Shown one piece after another: positions 46,862 through 54,183 of a DNA stretch of 64,000 bases. The notes below the pieces were generated by a model that was given only the letters and a program-made list of their open reading frames with translations, made no database searches and was not told where the DNA came from. The DNA lies in NCBI GenBank assembly GCA_028709805.1, contig JAQUTL010000011.1:1-64000 (forward strand). The letters run 5' to 3'. The translations under genes and the position numbers were made by a program. The stretch's first letter is position 1, and the number at the start of each line of letters is the position of its first letter. Origin of the DNA: Victivallaceae bacterium (GTDB lineage Bacteria > Verrucomicrobiota > Lentisphaeria > Victivallales > Victivallaceae).

Positions 46862-47332
46862 ATGAAGACCGTCAATATCACTTTTGCCGGACTGGGCGGG
46901 CAGGGCGTGCTTACCGCCACCGACGTGCTGGCGGCGGCGGCGTTTTCCGCCGGGTTGGATGTCAAAAAGAGCGAAGTTCACGGGATGAGTCAGCGCGGCG
47001 GTTCGGTTTCAAGCGAGGTTCGTTACGGCGAAAAGGTCGCCAGTCCGATGATTCCGGCCGGTGAAAGCGATTTTCTGGTCGTGACGGACGCGGCGCAGGT
47101 GGACGTGAATCGCGGCAAGCTAAAATCCGGCGGCGTTTTGATTACTCCGGAGATGATCGACATTGCCGGGCTGGGCAATAAAAAAGCGTTGAATATCGCG
47201 CTGCTCGGGCTGCTTTCAACTTATCTTGATTTTCTCGGCGAGACCTGGAAGGCGGCGCTGGCCGGAGAGCTTCCAGCCAAGCTGCATGAGGTGAATTTCG
47301 CCGCATTTGAACTTGGAAAAAGGTCGAGGTAG
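46862..47332 (+). CDS. iorB: Indolepyruvate:ferredoxin oxidoreductase beta subunit
   Basis: 156 residues, gamma-domain type subunit of the 2-oxoacid:ferredoxin oxidoreductase family. VNITFAGLGGQGVLTATDVLAAAAF and EVHGMSQRGGSVSSEVRYG are the family's signature blocks. It is somewhat shorter than most IorB proteins (about 190-200). It begins one base after the iorA stop and is followed three bases later by the rhomboid gene. Confidence 0.93.
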   Translation: MKTVNITFAGLGGQGVLTATDVLAAAAFSAGLDVKKSEVHGMSQRGGSVSSEVRYGEKVASPMIPAGESDFLVVTDAAQVDVNRGKLKSGGVLITPEMIDIAGLGNKKALNIALLGLLSTYLDFLGETWKAALAGELPAKLHEVNFAAFELGKRSR

Positions 47333-47335
47333 GCC

Positions 47336-48160
47336 ATGCTGGGCGACCGTCAATATATGAACCGCGCACCGCGGGAGACCCCTGAATCCGGCCGCAGGAT
47401 GCTGATCGCGCTGATTGTCATCAATGTCGCCGCTTATCTGCTGATCCCGTCGCGTTCGCTGCTCTACAACCAGATGGCGCTGTCCATTGAAGGTCTGCGG
47501 GACGGATACTGGTTTGAATTGGTCAGCTCAATGTTTCTGCACGGCAGTTTTGGCCACATATTCATGAACATGTGGGCGCTTTATGTGTTCGGATCGCTGG
47601 TGGCGCCGATATTGGGGAGAACAAGATTTCTGACGCTGTACTTTGTGTCCGGGCTTTTCGGCAACCTGCTGTGGTGTGCGGCGAATCTTAACGGGCAGGC
47701 CTATCTGGTCGGAGCGTCCGGCGCGATTTTCGGCGTAATGATGGCGGTAGCGCTGCTGACGCCGAACGTCCGGTTCATGATAATCTTCTTCCCGGTGCCG
47801 ATCAAAGCGAAGACGCTGGTGATCGTTTATGCCTGCTATGAGATATTCAGCGAGCTGGTCACCTACAGCGATGTGGCGCATCTGGCGCATCTCGGCGGCA
47901 TCGTCGGCGGTTATGTGTATCTCCGGATGGTGTTCGGTGCGAAACTGCCGTGGGACATTTTCCGCTTCCTGCGGCCGTCGCAGCGGCCCGGCGAGGCCGA
48001 CTTTGCGGAGAGCCGCAAAAACTGGCGCAATCCGTCCGGCCCGGTGTCCCAGCACGAGCTTGACGCGCTGCTGGACAAAATATCGCGCAGCGGCATCAAC
48101 AGTCTTTCGCCGGACGAAATGGCCAGACTGCGCCAGGCGCGCGAGGAGATGCATCGTTGA
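47336..48160 (+). CDS. Rhomboid-family intramembrane serine protease
   Basis: 274 residues, six transmembrane helices. The catalytic serine is in LVGASGAIFGVMMAVAL, the histidine in DVAHLAHLGGIVGGYVYL; the helix-2 motif LHGSFGHIFMNMWALYVFG with its conserved HxxxN is present. A cytoplasmic C-terminal tail of about 75 residues ends in HELDALLDKISRSGINSLSP, a short helical motif found at the C-terminus of many rhomboids in related genomes. Start 47336; an alternative ATG is 47357 (MNRAPRE). Confidence 0.92.
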   Translation: MLGDRQYMNRAPRETPESGRRMLIALIVINVAAYLLIPSRSLLYNQMALSIEGLRDGYWFELVSSMFLHGSFGHIFMNMWALYVFGSLVAPILGRTRFLTLYFVSGLFGNLLWCAANLNGQAYLVGASGAIFGVMMAVALLTPNVRFMIIFFPVPIKAKTLVIVYACYEIFSELVTYSDVAHLAHLGGIVGGYVYLRMVFGAKLPWDIFRFLRPSQRPGEADFAESRKNWRNPSGPVSQHELDALLDKISRSGINSLSPDEMARLRQAREEMHR

Positions 48161-48161
48161 A

Positions 48162-49229
48162 ATGACGCTTTCCACTTCGCTGTTCGATTATGATCTGCCG
48201 CCGGAACTCATTGCGCAGCATCCGGCCGCCCGGCGTGACGGGTCGCGGATGATGACGCTGAATCGTGTGACCGGTGAAACCGAAATTCTGCCGTTTCCGG
48301 CGATCTGCGACTTTTTGCAGTCCGGCGACGCGCTGATCTCCAATGACACCAAGGTGATGAACTGCCGATTGTTCGGCTGCAAAAACGGCGACGTTTCCGG
48401 CGCCGGATTCGAGGCGCTGCAAATTGAGCTGGTTCCCGGTTCGGACGGCCGCCGCTGGAAGGTGTTTCTGAAGCCGGGAAAGCGTGCAAAGGCCGGAACG
48501 TTCGTCCGGCTGTTCGATCTGGACCGGCGGTTGAGCGATTACAGCTTCACCGTGGTCGAGCATCGTGACGACGGCAGTTTCATCGTCGATTTTTCTTCGC
48601 CGGACTATCTGGCGATTCAACACGCCTGCGGCCATCTGCCGTTGCCGCCGTATATCCGGCATGAGGCGGACGCCGAGGACGAAACCCGGTATCAGACGGT
48701 ATTCGCCCGGCAGTACGGCGCGGTGGCGGCGCCCACCGCCGGGTTGCATTTCACACCGGAGCTGCTGGACAAACTTTCCGCCGGAGGAATCAACCGGGCC
48801 ACACTGACACTCCACGTCGGCCCCGGAACCTTCAAACCGGTTAGTGTGGATGACGTGAGCCGCCATGTGATGCATTATGAGAATTATGTCCTGCCCGACG
48901 CGGTGGCCGGGCTGATCAACGACACCCGGAAAAAGGGACGCAAAGTGCTGGCGGTCGGCACCACAACGGTGCGGGTGCTGGAAAGCTGCTGGTCGGAACC
49001 GGAAAATATGGTTCGCGGCGGCGCCGGTTCCACCAATATTTTTCTCTATCCGCCGCAGGTTCCGCACGGCGAAGACATGCTGCTGACCAATTTTCATTTG
49101 CCGAAAAGCACGCTGTTGATGCTGGTATCGTGTTTCTGTGAGCGCGAGATGGTGCTGGCCTCCTACCGAAAGGCGATCGAAGCCGGGATGCGTTTCTACA
49201 GTTATGGCGACTGCATGCTGCTGTATTGA
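48162..49229 (+). CDS. queA: S-adenosylmethionine:tRNA ribosyltransferase-isomerase
   Basis: Adds the ribosyl moiety of SAM to preQ1 in tRNA, making epoxyqueuosine. 355 residues from ATG 48162 (MTLSTSLFDYDLPPELIAQH), one base after the rhomboid stop; the longer open frame runs inside the rhomboid gene and is not used. Family blocks: FDYDLPPELIAQHPAARRD, DALISNDTKVMNCRLFG, QTVFARQYGAVAAPTAGLHF, LHVGPGTFKPV, AVGTTTVRVLES, LLTNFHLPKSTLLMLV. Other queuosine genes are not in the window. Confidence 0.96.
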   Translation: MTLSTSLFDYDLPPELIAQHPAARRDGSRMMTLNRVTGETEILPFPAICDFLQSGDALISNDTKVMNCRLFGCKNGDVSGAGFEALQIELVPGSDGRRWKVFLKPGKRAKAGTFVRLFDLDRRLSDYSFTVVEHRDDGSFIVDFSSPDYLAIQHACGHLPLPPYIRHEADAEDETRYQTVFARQYGAVAAPTAGLHFTPELLDKLSAGGINRATLTLHVGPGTFKPVSVDDVSRHVMHYENYVLPDAVAGLINDTRKKGRKVLAVGTTTVRVLESCWSEPENMVRGGAGSTNIFLYPPQVPHGEDMLLTNFHLPKSTLLMLVSCFCEREMVLASYRKAIEAGMRFYSYGDCMLLY

Positions 49230-49239
49230 CGTTTCTTTC

Positions 49240-49300
49240 AAAAAAATCGACCGTAACATTGCGGGAATAAAATTCCTGCTGACGCTCCGGTCATTTTTTT
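49240..49300. terminator. Bidirectional terminator between queA and the HNH gene
   Basis: AAAAAAATCGACCG at 49240-49253 pairs with CGGTCATTTTTTT (49288-49300), and GGAAT/ATTCC forms an inner stem. Both strands end in a T run, fitting the convergent genes. Confidence 0.75.
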
Positions 49301-49303
49301 GTC

Positions 49304-49624
49304 TTAATCGGCGCTGTTTTGTCCGCCGTCCGCTGCGGCGTCATCGCCGTTCAGGATCATTTCCGCCGGAGTCAGATATTTTTTCCGGTTGTTGCATTCC
49401 TTGCAGCAGGGGACCACATTGCCGCGGGTGGATTTCCCGCCGCGCGCCACCGGAACGATATGATCCATCGTCAGTTCTTCCGGCGGAAACTTTCCGCCGC
49501 AGTAGTGGCATACGCCGCGCGCCAGAAGATTCTTCCACCAGGTTGAAGCGCGCAGTTCGCGGGCTTTTTCCCGTTCCCGCGCGATTGTTTTTTTATCGGA
49601 CACGGGTTCAAACCAGTCGCTCAT
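49304..49624 (-). CDS. HNH endonuclease-domain protein
   Basis: 106 residues, cytoplasmic. A complete HNH zinc-finger nuclease fold: CHYCGGKFPPEELTMDHIVP (CxxC and the H of the DH pair), then NVVPCCKECNNRKKYLTP (N, CxxC, final N). It has only a short basic N-terminal extension (KKTIAREREKARELR). The gene overlaps smpB by four bases (ATGA) and is the last gene of the grpE-dnaJ-smpB run. Such small HNH proteins can be restriction-, repair- or intron-related; the target here is unknown. Confidence 0.85.
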   Translation of the reverse strand: MSDWFEPVSDKKTIAREREKARELRASTWWKNLLARGVCHYCGGKFPPEELTMDHIVPVARGGKSTRGNVVPCCKECNNRKKYLTPAEMILNGDDAAADGGQNSAD

Positions 49625-50106
49625 TTTCGTCGTGACGCGGCGATGGCGCGCCGGGCCTCCATGTCATCCTGCCGTTCGCGCAGTGTTTCTCGTTTATCGC
49701 CGAAAGTTTTGCCGCGGCACAACGCTACTTCAACCTTGACAAGACCGCCTTTTAAATAAAACTTCAGCGGAACGATGGTCAACCCCTTTTCACGAACCTG
49801 CTGCTGGAGTTTGAGTATTTCCCGTTTGTGCAGCAGCAGCCGCCGTTTCTGGGTCGTGTTGTGGTTGAACCGGTTGCCGTGTTCGTACTGGGCGATGTTG
49901 ACATTGTAGAGAAAGGCCTGTCCGCCCTCAATGGCGACATAGGCGTCGACCATGGCGATATGACGGGCGCGGCAGCTTTTAACTTCGGTTCCGACCAAGT
50001 CGATACCGGCCTCCATGGCTTCCAGAATCTGGTAGTCATGACGTGCCTTGCGGTTTTCGGCCAATACCGGGTTGGTGTTGTCGTTGTCTTTTTTTGCCGC
50101 GCCCAT
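49621..50106 (-). CDS. smpB: SsrA-binding protein SmpB
   Basis: Binds tmRNA and delivers it to stalled ribosomes for trans-translation. 161 residues with the family blocks ARHDYQILEAMEAGIDLVGTEVKS, HIAMVDAYVAIEGGQAFLYN, NRFNHNTTQKRRLLLHKREI, KGLTIVPLKFYLKGGLVKVE and the basic C-tail DKRETLRERQ. The tmRNA gene itself is not in the window. It lies 21 bp downstream of dnaJ. Confidence 0.97.
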   Translation of the reverse strand: MGAAKKDNDNTNPVLAENRKARHDYQILEAMEAGIDLVGTEVKSCRARHIAMVDAYVAIEGGQAFLYNVNIAQYEHGNRFNHNTTQKRRLLLHKREILKLQQQVREKGLTIVPLKFYLKGGLVKVEVALCRGKTFGDKRETLRERQDDMEARRAIAASRRK

Positions 50107-50127
50107 GGTGGTGTGCTCTTTCCGTGT

Positions 50128-51279
50128 TTACTTAAGGAACTTGCCCGCTTTGATCCGGAAATCTCCGGCAATCGGCAGATTGCCCGGAGTCAGCGACTTG
50201 CGCAGCGACTCGAACAGTTTTATCTGCTCGCCCGAAAGATTGGCCGGCGTTTCGACCTTTATTCTGACATGAAGGTCGCCGCGGCCTCCGCCGCGCAGCG
50301 ACGGCATTCCCTTGCCCTTGATGCGCATCAGCGTTCCGGACTGGGTCCCGGGAGCGATTTTCACCGTTGCCTTTCCGGTCACGGTCGGAACATCCACGGT
50401 GCCGCCGATGGCGGCTGTGATGAAGTCGACCGGCAGTTCGCAGAGCAGATCGCTGTCATTGCGCTGGAAGACCGGATTGTCCTCCACCTGAATGAACACA
50501 TAGAGATCGCCGTTGCGTCCGCCGCGCACGCCGGCTTCGCCTTCTCCGGCCACGCGCAGCCGCGACCCGCTGTCCACCCCCGGGGGAACGTGTATCTGGA
50601 GCGTCTTTTCAATTCTGACCCGGCCGTCTCCCCGGCAGTTTTCGCATGGACTCTCAACGATCTGTCCGGTGCCGTGGCACTGCGGACAGGGTTGCCGGAC
50701 CTGGAAAAAGCCCTGATTGACGGTAATGTATCCGGAGCCGGCGCACTTGACGCACGCTTTGCGCGACGTTCCCGGCTTGCAGCCGGAGCCTCCGCATTTT
50801 TCACATTTTGTCAGCCGCGGCACCACGATTTTCCGGTCGACGCCAAGCACCGCGTCTTCAAACGAAATGCCGAGATTGTAGCGCAGATCGGAACCTTCCA
50901 TCGCGTCGCTGGCGTGCCGGCGCGACCGGGAGCCGCCGCCGAAAAGGTCGGAAAAATCGAAACCGCCGCCGCCGGCTCCGCCTCCTCCGCCGAAAAGGTC
51001 GGAGAAGTCGAATCCGCCGAATCCGGCGCCGCCCTGACCCGGAGGCGGCATGCCGCCATTCTCAAACGCCGCCGAACCGAACTGGTCGTACTGCTGGCGT
51101 TTTTTCGGGTCGGACAACACCTCGTAGGCGGCGGAGATGTCCTTGAACTTGTTCTCGGCTTCCTTGTTGCCCGGGTTTTTGTCCGGATGGTACTTTATGG
51201 CAAGTTTGCGATATGCCTTTTTTATTTCGTCGGCGCTGGCGTCTTTGGCCACGCCGAGGGTCTGATAATAGTCGGCCAT
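50128..51279 (-). CDS. dnaJ: Chaperone DnaJ (Hsp40)
   Basis: Co-chaperone that activates the DnaK ATPase. 383 residues: J domain with HPDKNPGN, a G/F-rich linker ([20 protein letters not shown] and a second [15 protein letters not shown]), the four CxxCxGxG-type zinc repeats ([36 protein letters not shown]) and C-terminal peptide-binding domains. It starts 6 bp after the grpE stop with AAAGGAGC upstream. dnaK is not in this window, so the classical hrcA-grpE-dnaK-dnaJ order is broken here. Confidence 0.97.
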   Translation of the reverse strand: MADYYQTLGVAKDASADEIKKAYRKLAIKYHPDKNPGNKEAENKFKDISAAYEVLSDPKKRQQYDQFGSAAFENGGMPPPGQGGAGFGGFDFSDLFGGGGGAGGGGFDFSDLFGGGSRSRRHASDAMEGSDLRYNLGISFEDAVLGVDRKIVVPRLTKCEKCGGSGCKPGTSRKACVKCAGSGYITVNQGFFQVRQPCPQCHGTGQIVESPCENCRGDGRVRIEKTLQIHVPPGVDSGSRLRVAGEGEAGVRGGRNGDLYVFIQVEDNPVFQRNDSDLLCELPVDFITAAIGGTVDVPTVTGKATVKIAPGTQSGTLMRIKGKGMPSLRGGGRGDLHVRIKVETPANLSGEQIKLFESLRKSLTPGNLPIAGDFRIKAGKFLK

Positions 51280-51285
51280 AGCTGA

Positions 51286-51882
51286 TTATTGCTCCTTTTT
51301 TTCTCCGGGGCCGGCGGAAACGACCACACGGGCCGGTCGCAGCAGCTGGTCGCCGAGTTTATAGCCGCAGTTCCACTGGCGGATTACGACTCCTTCGGGA
51401 ACGGTGCTGCTGTTTTCACTGGCGACGGCTTCGTGAAGATTGTGGTCGAACTTGGCGTTCACCGCGTCGAATTTAGTTATGTTCAGCTCTTCCAGCGCTT
51501 TCTTGTACTGATCGCCGATCATTGACAATCCTTTTACGATGGCGTCGAGGTTGTCGCTTTTCTGAGCGGCCTGAACCGCCATGGAAAAATTGTCGAAAAG
51601 CTGAATGAACGGGGTCACCGTTTCGATCACCGCGAAGTTGCGCATTGCCGCCATGTCTTTGGACATGCGCTTGCGATAGTTCTGGTAATCGGCCTGCGAC
51701 CGCAGATATTTATCCTGCAGCTCGGTGTTTTCCGCACGCAGTTTTGTCAGCTCGTCTTCCACCGGCGGCTCCGGCGTGCCGGGTTCCGCCGGTTTCATAT
51801 GCTCGTCCATTCCCGCCAGAGCGTCTTCGGCCGGCGGTCTGACCGGAATCTCGTTTCCGTCATAAACCTGATCAAATTCCAT
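51286..51882 (-). CDS. grpE: Nucleotide exchange factor GrpE
   Basis: Releases ADP from DnaK. 198 residues: acidic N-tail, long coiled coil (LRAENTELQDKYLRSQADYQNYRKRM), family motif FAVIETVTPFIQLFDNFSMAV, and the C-terminal beta-wing NLHEAVASENSSTVPEGVVI ... GYKLGDQLLRPARVVVSAG. GGGAGG precedes the ATG. A strong sigma70-type promoter is at 52004-52032; no CIRCE inverted repeat (TTAGCACTC) is visible. Confidence 0.96.
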   Translation of the reverse strand: MEFDQVYDGNEIPVRPPAEDALAGMDEHMKPAEPGTPEPPVEDELTKLRAENTELQDKYLRSQADYQNYRKRMSKDMAAMRNFAVIETVTPFIQLFDNFSMAVQAAQKSDNLDAIVKGLSMIGDQYKKALEELNITKFDAVNAKFDHNLHEAVASENSSTVPEGVVIRQWNCGYKLGDQLLRPARVVVSAGPGEKKEQ

Positions 51883-52203
51883 AATTGAATCCTCCCAATG
51901 GCGCTTTATCCAAACTTTCCGGCATTGTGTTTGCGCCTGCTGGCCGCGCTGCGCCCGCCGCGTGAACCGTGAATGCCGGTGCTATCATATACTCCGAACT
52001 AATAATATACATTTAAAGCGCCGTCAAGTCAAGCTGTATTGCGCCGATTTTCTGTAAAGCTTCCGGGGCTGGCGGCCATCGGGGGCGACATTGAGTTTTA
52101 TGCCGGAGCCGCAACGGGTTTTGCGGAACATGAAAAGCGGCTGCGCGGATATTTTTCCGCCGGCCGCCGCATGGACTTCGCAGTTTTTATCGTGCCGAAT
52201 AAC
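51883..52203. other. 321-bp gap upstream of grpE
   Basis: Holds the grpE promoter (52004-52032) and about 120 bp of leader. The part from 52039 to 52203 has no gene I can support: the plus frame that is open there lacks a ribosome site and runs into the antisense of the anti-sigma gene. No CIRCE element seen. Confidence 0.6.
52004..52032 (-). promoter_or_regulatory. Promoter of the grpE-dnaJ-smpB operon
   Basis: Minus strand TTGACT (52032-52027), 17-base spacer, TATATT (52009-52004); both boxes five of six. The leader to the grpE ATG is about 115 bases. Confidence 0.65.
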
Positions 52204-53094
52204 TCAGAAACTTTCGACGATGGTCATCTCATAATGAACCGGCTCGTCCTCTGCGGAAAGCAGAATTGTGCTCTCCGGCTGCGGCTGCTGGGAACTGAGC
52301 AGATCCCAGTCATACCATCTGGCCGCCCGGACAAATTGAAGCAGTTGGCCTTTGGTAAGATCGGCTGACAGTCGTATTACGCCGTTGCCGTTGTCGGCGT
52401 TTAGGTGGAATTTGTCTTTGAGCTTCAGCATATCAAGCAATTTTGCCAAATCGTCATCGGCCCGTTCGGTGTTCGCCGCCGCCCATACATGGGAGACGTT
52501 GCTGTCGATGACCGCCAGCGAATCCTGATTGTTGGCCAGCAGTTCCTTCAGATACACCAGCACGGTGTTGGTGCGGCCGGCTCCAACCGGAATCAACTGA
52601 TCGATCGGCAGCGTGCCAAGCTGGTTTACCGCCAGACGTCTGGACAAAGCGTTGCGGTTGTTCATGATTGCCGGCTTGGTCGAATAGTACGGATAATCCT
52701 CCGCCTCGTTCAGGACCGCGACGGTCGGATTGTCCGCTGCAAATTGAGTTTTCTGCGTTGCGTTGAAGAAGTCGCTCAGCAGCAGCGTGGCTCCGGCGAC
52801 AACGAGCGTTCCCGCGGCTATGCCAAGCGGACGGATATGACGGAAAACGGAACGCCTTTTCGTCTCCGCCAGTTTGCGGTGGACGTTGAATTTGATCGCC
52901 GCCGTTGAAAACTCATCCAGCGGAATCTCCCAGTTTTCGGAAAGCAGCAGATGCAGTCTGCGGAGTTCGGTATAGCGCTGCCGGCACGCTTCGCACGACT
53001 CAAGATGAGCGTGCTCTGCGTCATTGAATTCATACTCGCCGTCAAGTGCGAGGTTGAACAGTTCGTCGTTCAGACAATGTTTTTTCTCACTCAT
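52204..53094 (-). CDS. Membrane-anchored anti-sigma factor (zinc-binding, ZAS-type)
   Basis: 296 residues. The N-terminal domain has the HxxxCxxC zinc motif (HAHLESCEACRQRY, about 28-41) that binds and inhibits ECF sigma factors. A transmembrane helix follows (PLGIAAGTLVVAGATLLLSD, about 90-109) and then an extracytoplasmic domain of about 185 residues of unknown fold that should sense the signal. It is encoded 97 bp downstream of the sigma gene on the same strand, the usual pairing. GGAGAACTGCTGGT precedes the ATG. Confidence 0.85.
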   Translation of the reverse strand: MSEKKHCLNDELFNLALDGEYEFNDAEHAHLESCEACRQRYTELRRLHLLLSENWEIPLDEFSTAAIKFNVHRKLAETKRRSVFRHIRPLGIAAGTLVVAGATLLLSDFFNATQKTQFAADNPTVAVLNEAEDYPYYSTKPAIMNNRNALSRRLAVNQLGTLPIDQLIPVGAGRTNTVLVYLKELLANNQDSLAVIDSNVSHVWAAANTERADDDLAKLLDMLKLKDKFHLNADNGNGVIRLSADLTKGQLLQFVRAARWYDWDLLSSQQPQPESTILLSAEDEPVHYEMTIVESF

Positions 53095-53191
53095 GATACC
53101 AGCAGTTCTCCCGATGCGCCAATTTTCCCCGTCCCTTGGTTGTTTTCAATGACCTGATGCGTTTTTCTCCGCACCTGGCTTCGTTTCCGTT

Positions 53192-53794
53192 CTAAACAAT
53201 GCCGCGCTTGTGCAACAGTTCAACCAGCAGTTCCCGGCTGCGGCTCAGTCTTGATTTCACCGAGCCGATATTGCAATCCAGCGTCTTGGCTATTTCGTCA
53301 TAGCTGTAATTCTGCAGATACCGCAGCGACACCACCGGACGCAGACGTTCCGGCAATTGGTTTATCGCCCAGACAATGCTTTCACCGATTTCGCGGTTGT
53401 TGATTCCGCGATCCGGTGTCAGCCGGTCGTCCGGCAGCGGAATGTCCTCATATCCTCCGGTGTCGGCGTCCCTCAGCATGCCGGATATGCTCCGGTTGAC
53501 CTCGCTGCCGCGCCGCCGGTTCCATTGGAACTTGTTGCGCGACAGGTTGGTGACGATCCGCTGAAGCCAGGTCGACAAACTTGAGTCGCCGCGAAATCCG
53601 GACAGCGCGCGGTAGGCGCGCAGGAATGTTTCCTGCACCACTTCCTCCGCGTCATGGTGACTGTCGAGCAGACTGTATGCGGTGCGATACAATCGTTCGG
53701 CGTGTCGTTCCATGATCTCGTCGAAAGCGGCGGTGTTGCCGTTGTTGAATTCGGCCACCAGTTCGCTGTCTGTCAATTCGGATGGCAACGTCAT
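53192..53794 (-). CDS. ECF RNA polymerase sigma factor (RpoE-like)
   Basis: 200 residues. Region 2: AAFDEIMERHAERLYRTAYS and DAEEVVQETFLRAYRALSGFRGDSSLSTWLQRIVTN; region 4: LPERLRPVVSLRYLQNYSYDEIAKTLDCNIGSVKSRLSRSRE, with helix-turn-helix. A sigmaE-type promoter (GGAACAT-N16-GTCTAA) lies at 53810-53838, directly upstream, so the gene very likely activates its own transcription. The partner anti-sigma factor follows. The start at 53794 leaves only about 9 bases of leader from that promoter. Confidence 0.95.
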   Translation of the reverse strand: MTLPSELTDSELVAEFNNGNTAAFDEIMERHAERLYRTAYSLLDSHHDAEEVVQETFLRAYRALSGFRGDSSLSTWLQRIVTNLSRNKFQWNRRRGSEVNRSISGMLRDADTGGYEDIPLPDDRLTPDRGINNREIGESIVWAINQLPERLRPVVSLRYLQNYSYDEIAKTLDCNIGSVKSRLSRSRELLVELLHKRGIV

Positions 53795-53809
53795 GTTCTG
53801 CCGCTGTAT

Positions 53810-53838
53810 TTAGACTGTTGATCCGGGAAAAATGTTCC
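53810..53838 (-). promoter_or_regulatory. SigmaE-type (ECF) promoter, autoregulatory
   Basis: Minus strand GGAACAT (53838-53832), 16-base spacer, GTCTAA (53815-53810), a close match to the known sigmaE consensus GGAACTT-N15/16-GTCTAA. The -35 element is inside a hairpin (CCGGGAA...TTCCCGG, 53823-53841). Confidence 0.65.
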
Positions 53839-53848
53839 CGGAAAAAAA

Positions 53849-54079
53849 TTAAATCACGCGTTCGACAACGATTTCGGGATCAATCTGCTCGCGCAGGATG
53901 CGTTCGATGCCCTGTTTGATGGTCATCGCGGCGTGCGGGCAGCCGCCGCAGGCGCCCTGGAGGCGGAGCTGAACGTTTTTGCCGTCGATCTGAACGATCT
54001 CAAGATCTCCGCCGTCGGCCTGGAGGTGAACGCGGAGCGTTTCGAGCAATTCGGTGATGCGGGTGGTCAAATCTTCCAT
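53849..54079 (-). CDS. Nfu-type iron-sulfur cluster carrier (NifU C-terminal domain)
   Basis: 76 residues, a single NifU C-terminal domain: LETLRVHLQADGGDLEIVQID and the cluster-binding CxxC in LQGACGGCPHAAMTIKQGIE. Carries [4Fe-4S] clusters to apo-proteins; in this genome the iron-sulfur-rich HydABC are obvious clients. It ends 54 bp before the sigma factor start on the same strand. Confidence 0.95.
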   Translation of the reverse strand: MEDLTTRITELLETLRVHLQADGGDLEIVQIDGKNVQLRLQGACGGCPHAAMTIKQGIERILREQIDPEIVVERVI

Positions 54080-54183
54080 AGTATCAATCTTTCATTTGGA
54101 TTTTTCTGATTCAGGGTTCATATTAATATTGTCCGGAAGTGCGCGATTGCAAGACGGCAACGGAAAAAACGAAGGATATTATG

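Noticed and set aside
47829-48161. N-terminal extension of QueA
   Set aside because: The frame upstream of 48162 lies inside the rhomboid gene; QueA proteins start with the block at 48162.
49828-51285. 485-codon plus-strand open frame over dnaJ/smpB
   Set aside because: Antisense shadow; no domain recognised and dnaJ is certain.
51883-52040. CIRCE/HrcA operator before grpE
   Set aside because: I looked for TTAGCACTC-N9-GAGTGCTAA and found nothing close.
52039-52368. 109-codon plus-strand open frame upstream of grpE
   Set aside because: Starts at TTG with no ribosome site and overlaps the anti-sigma gene in antisense.
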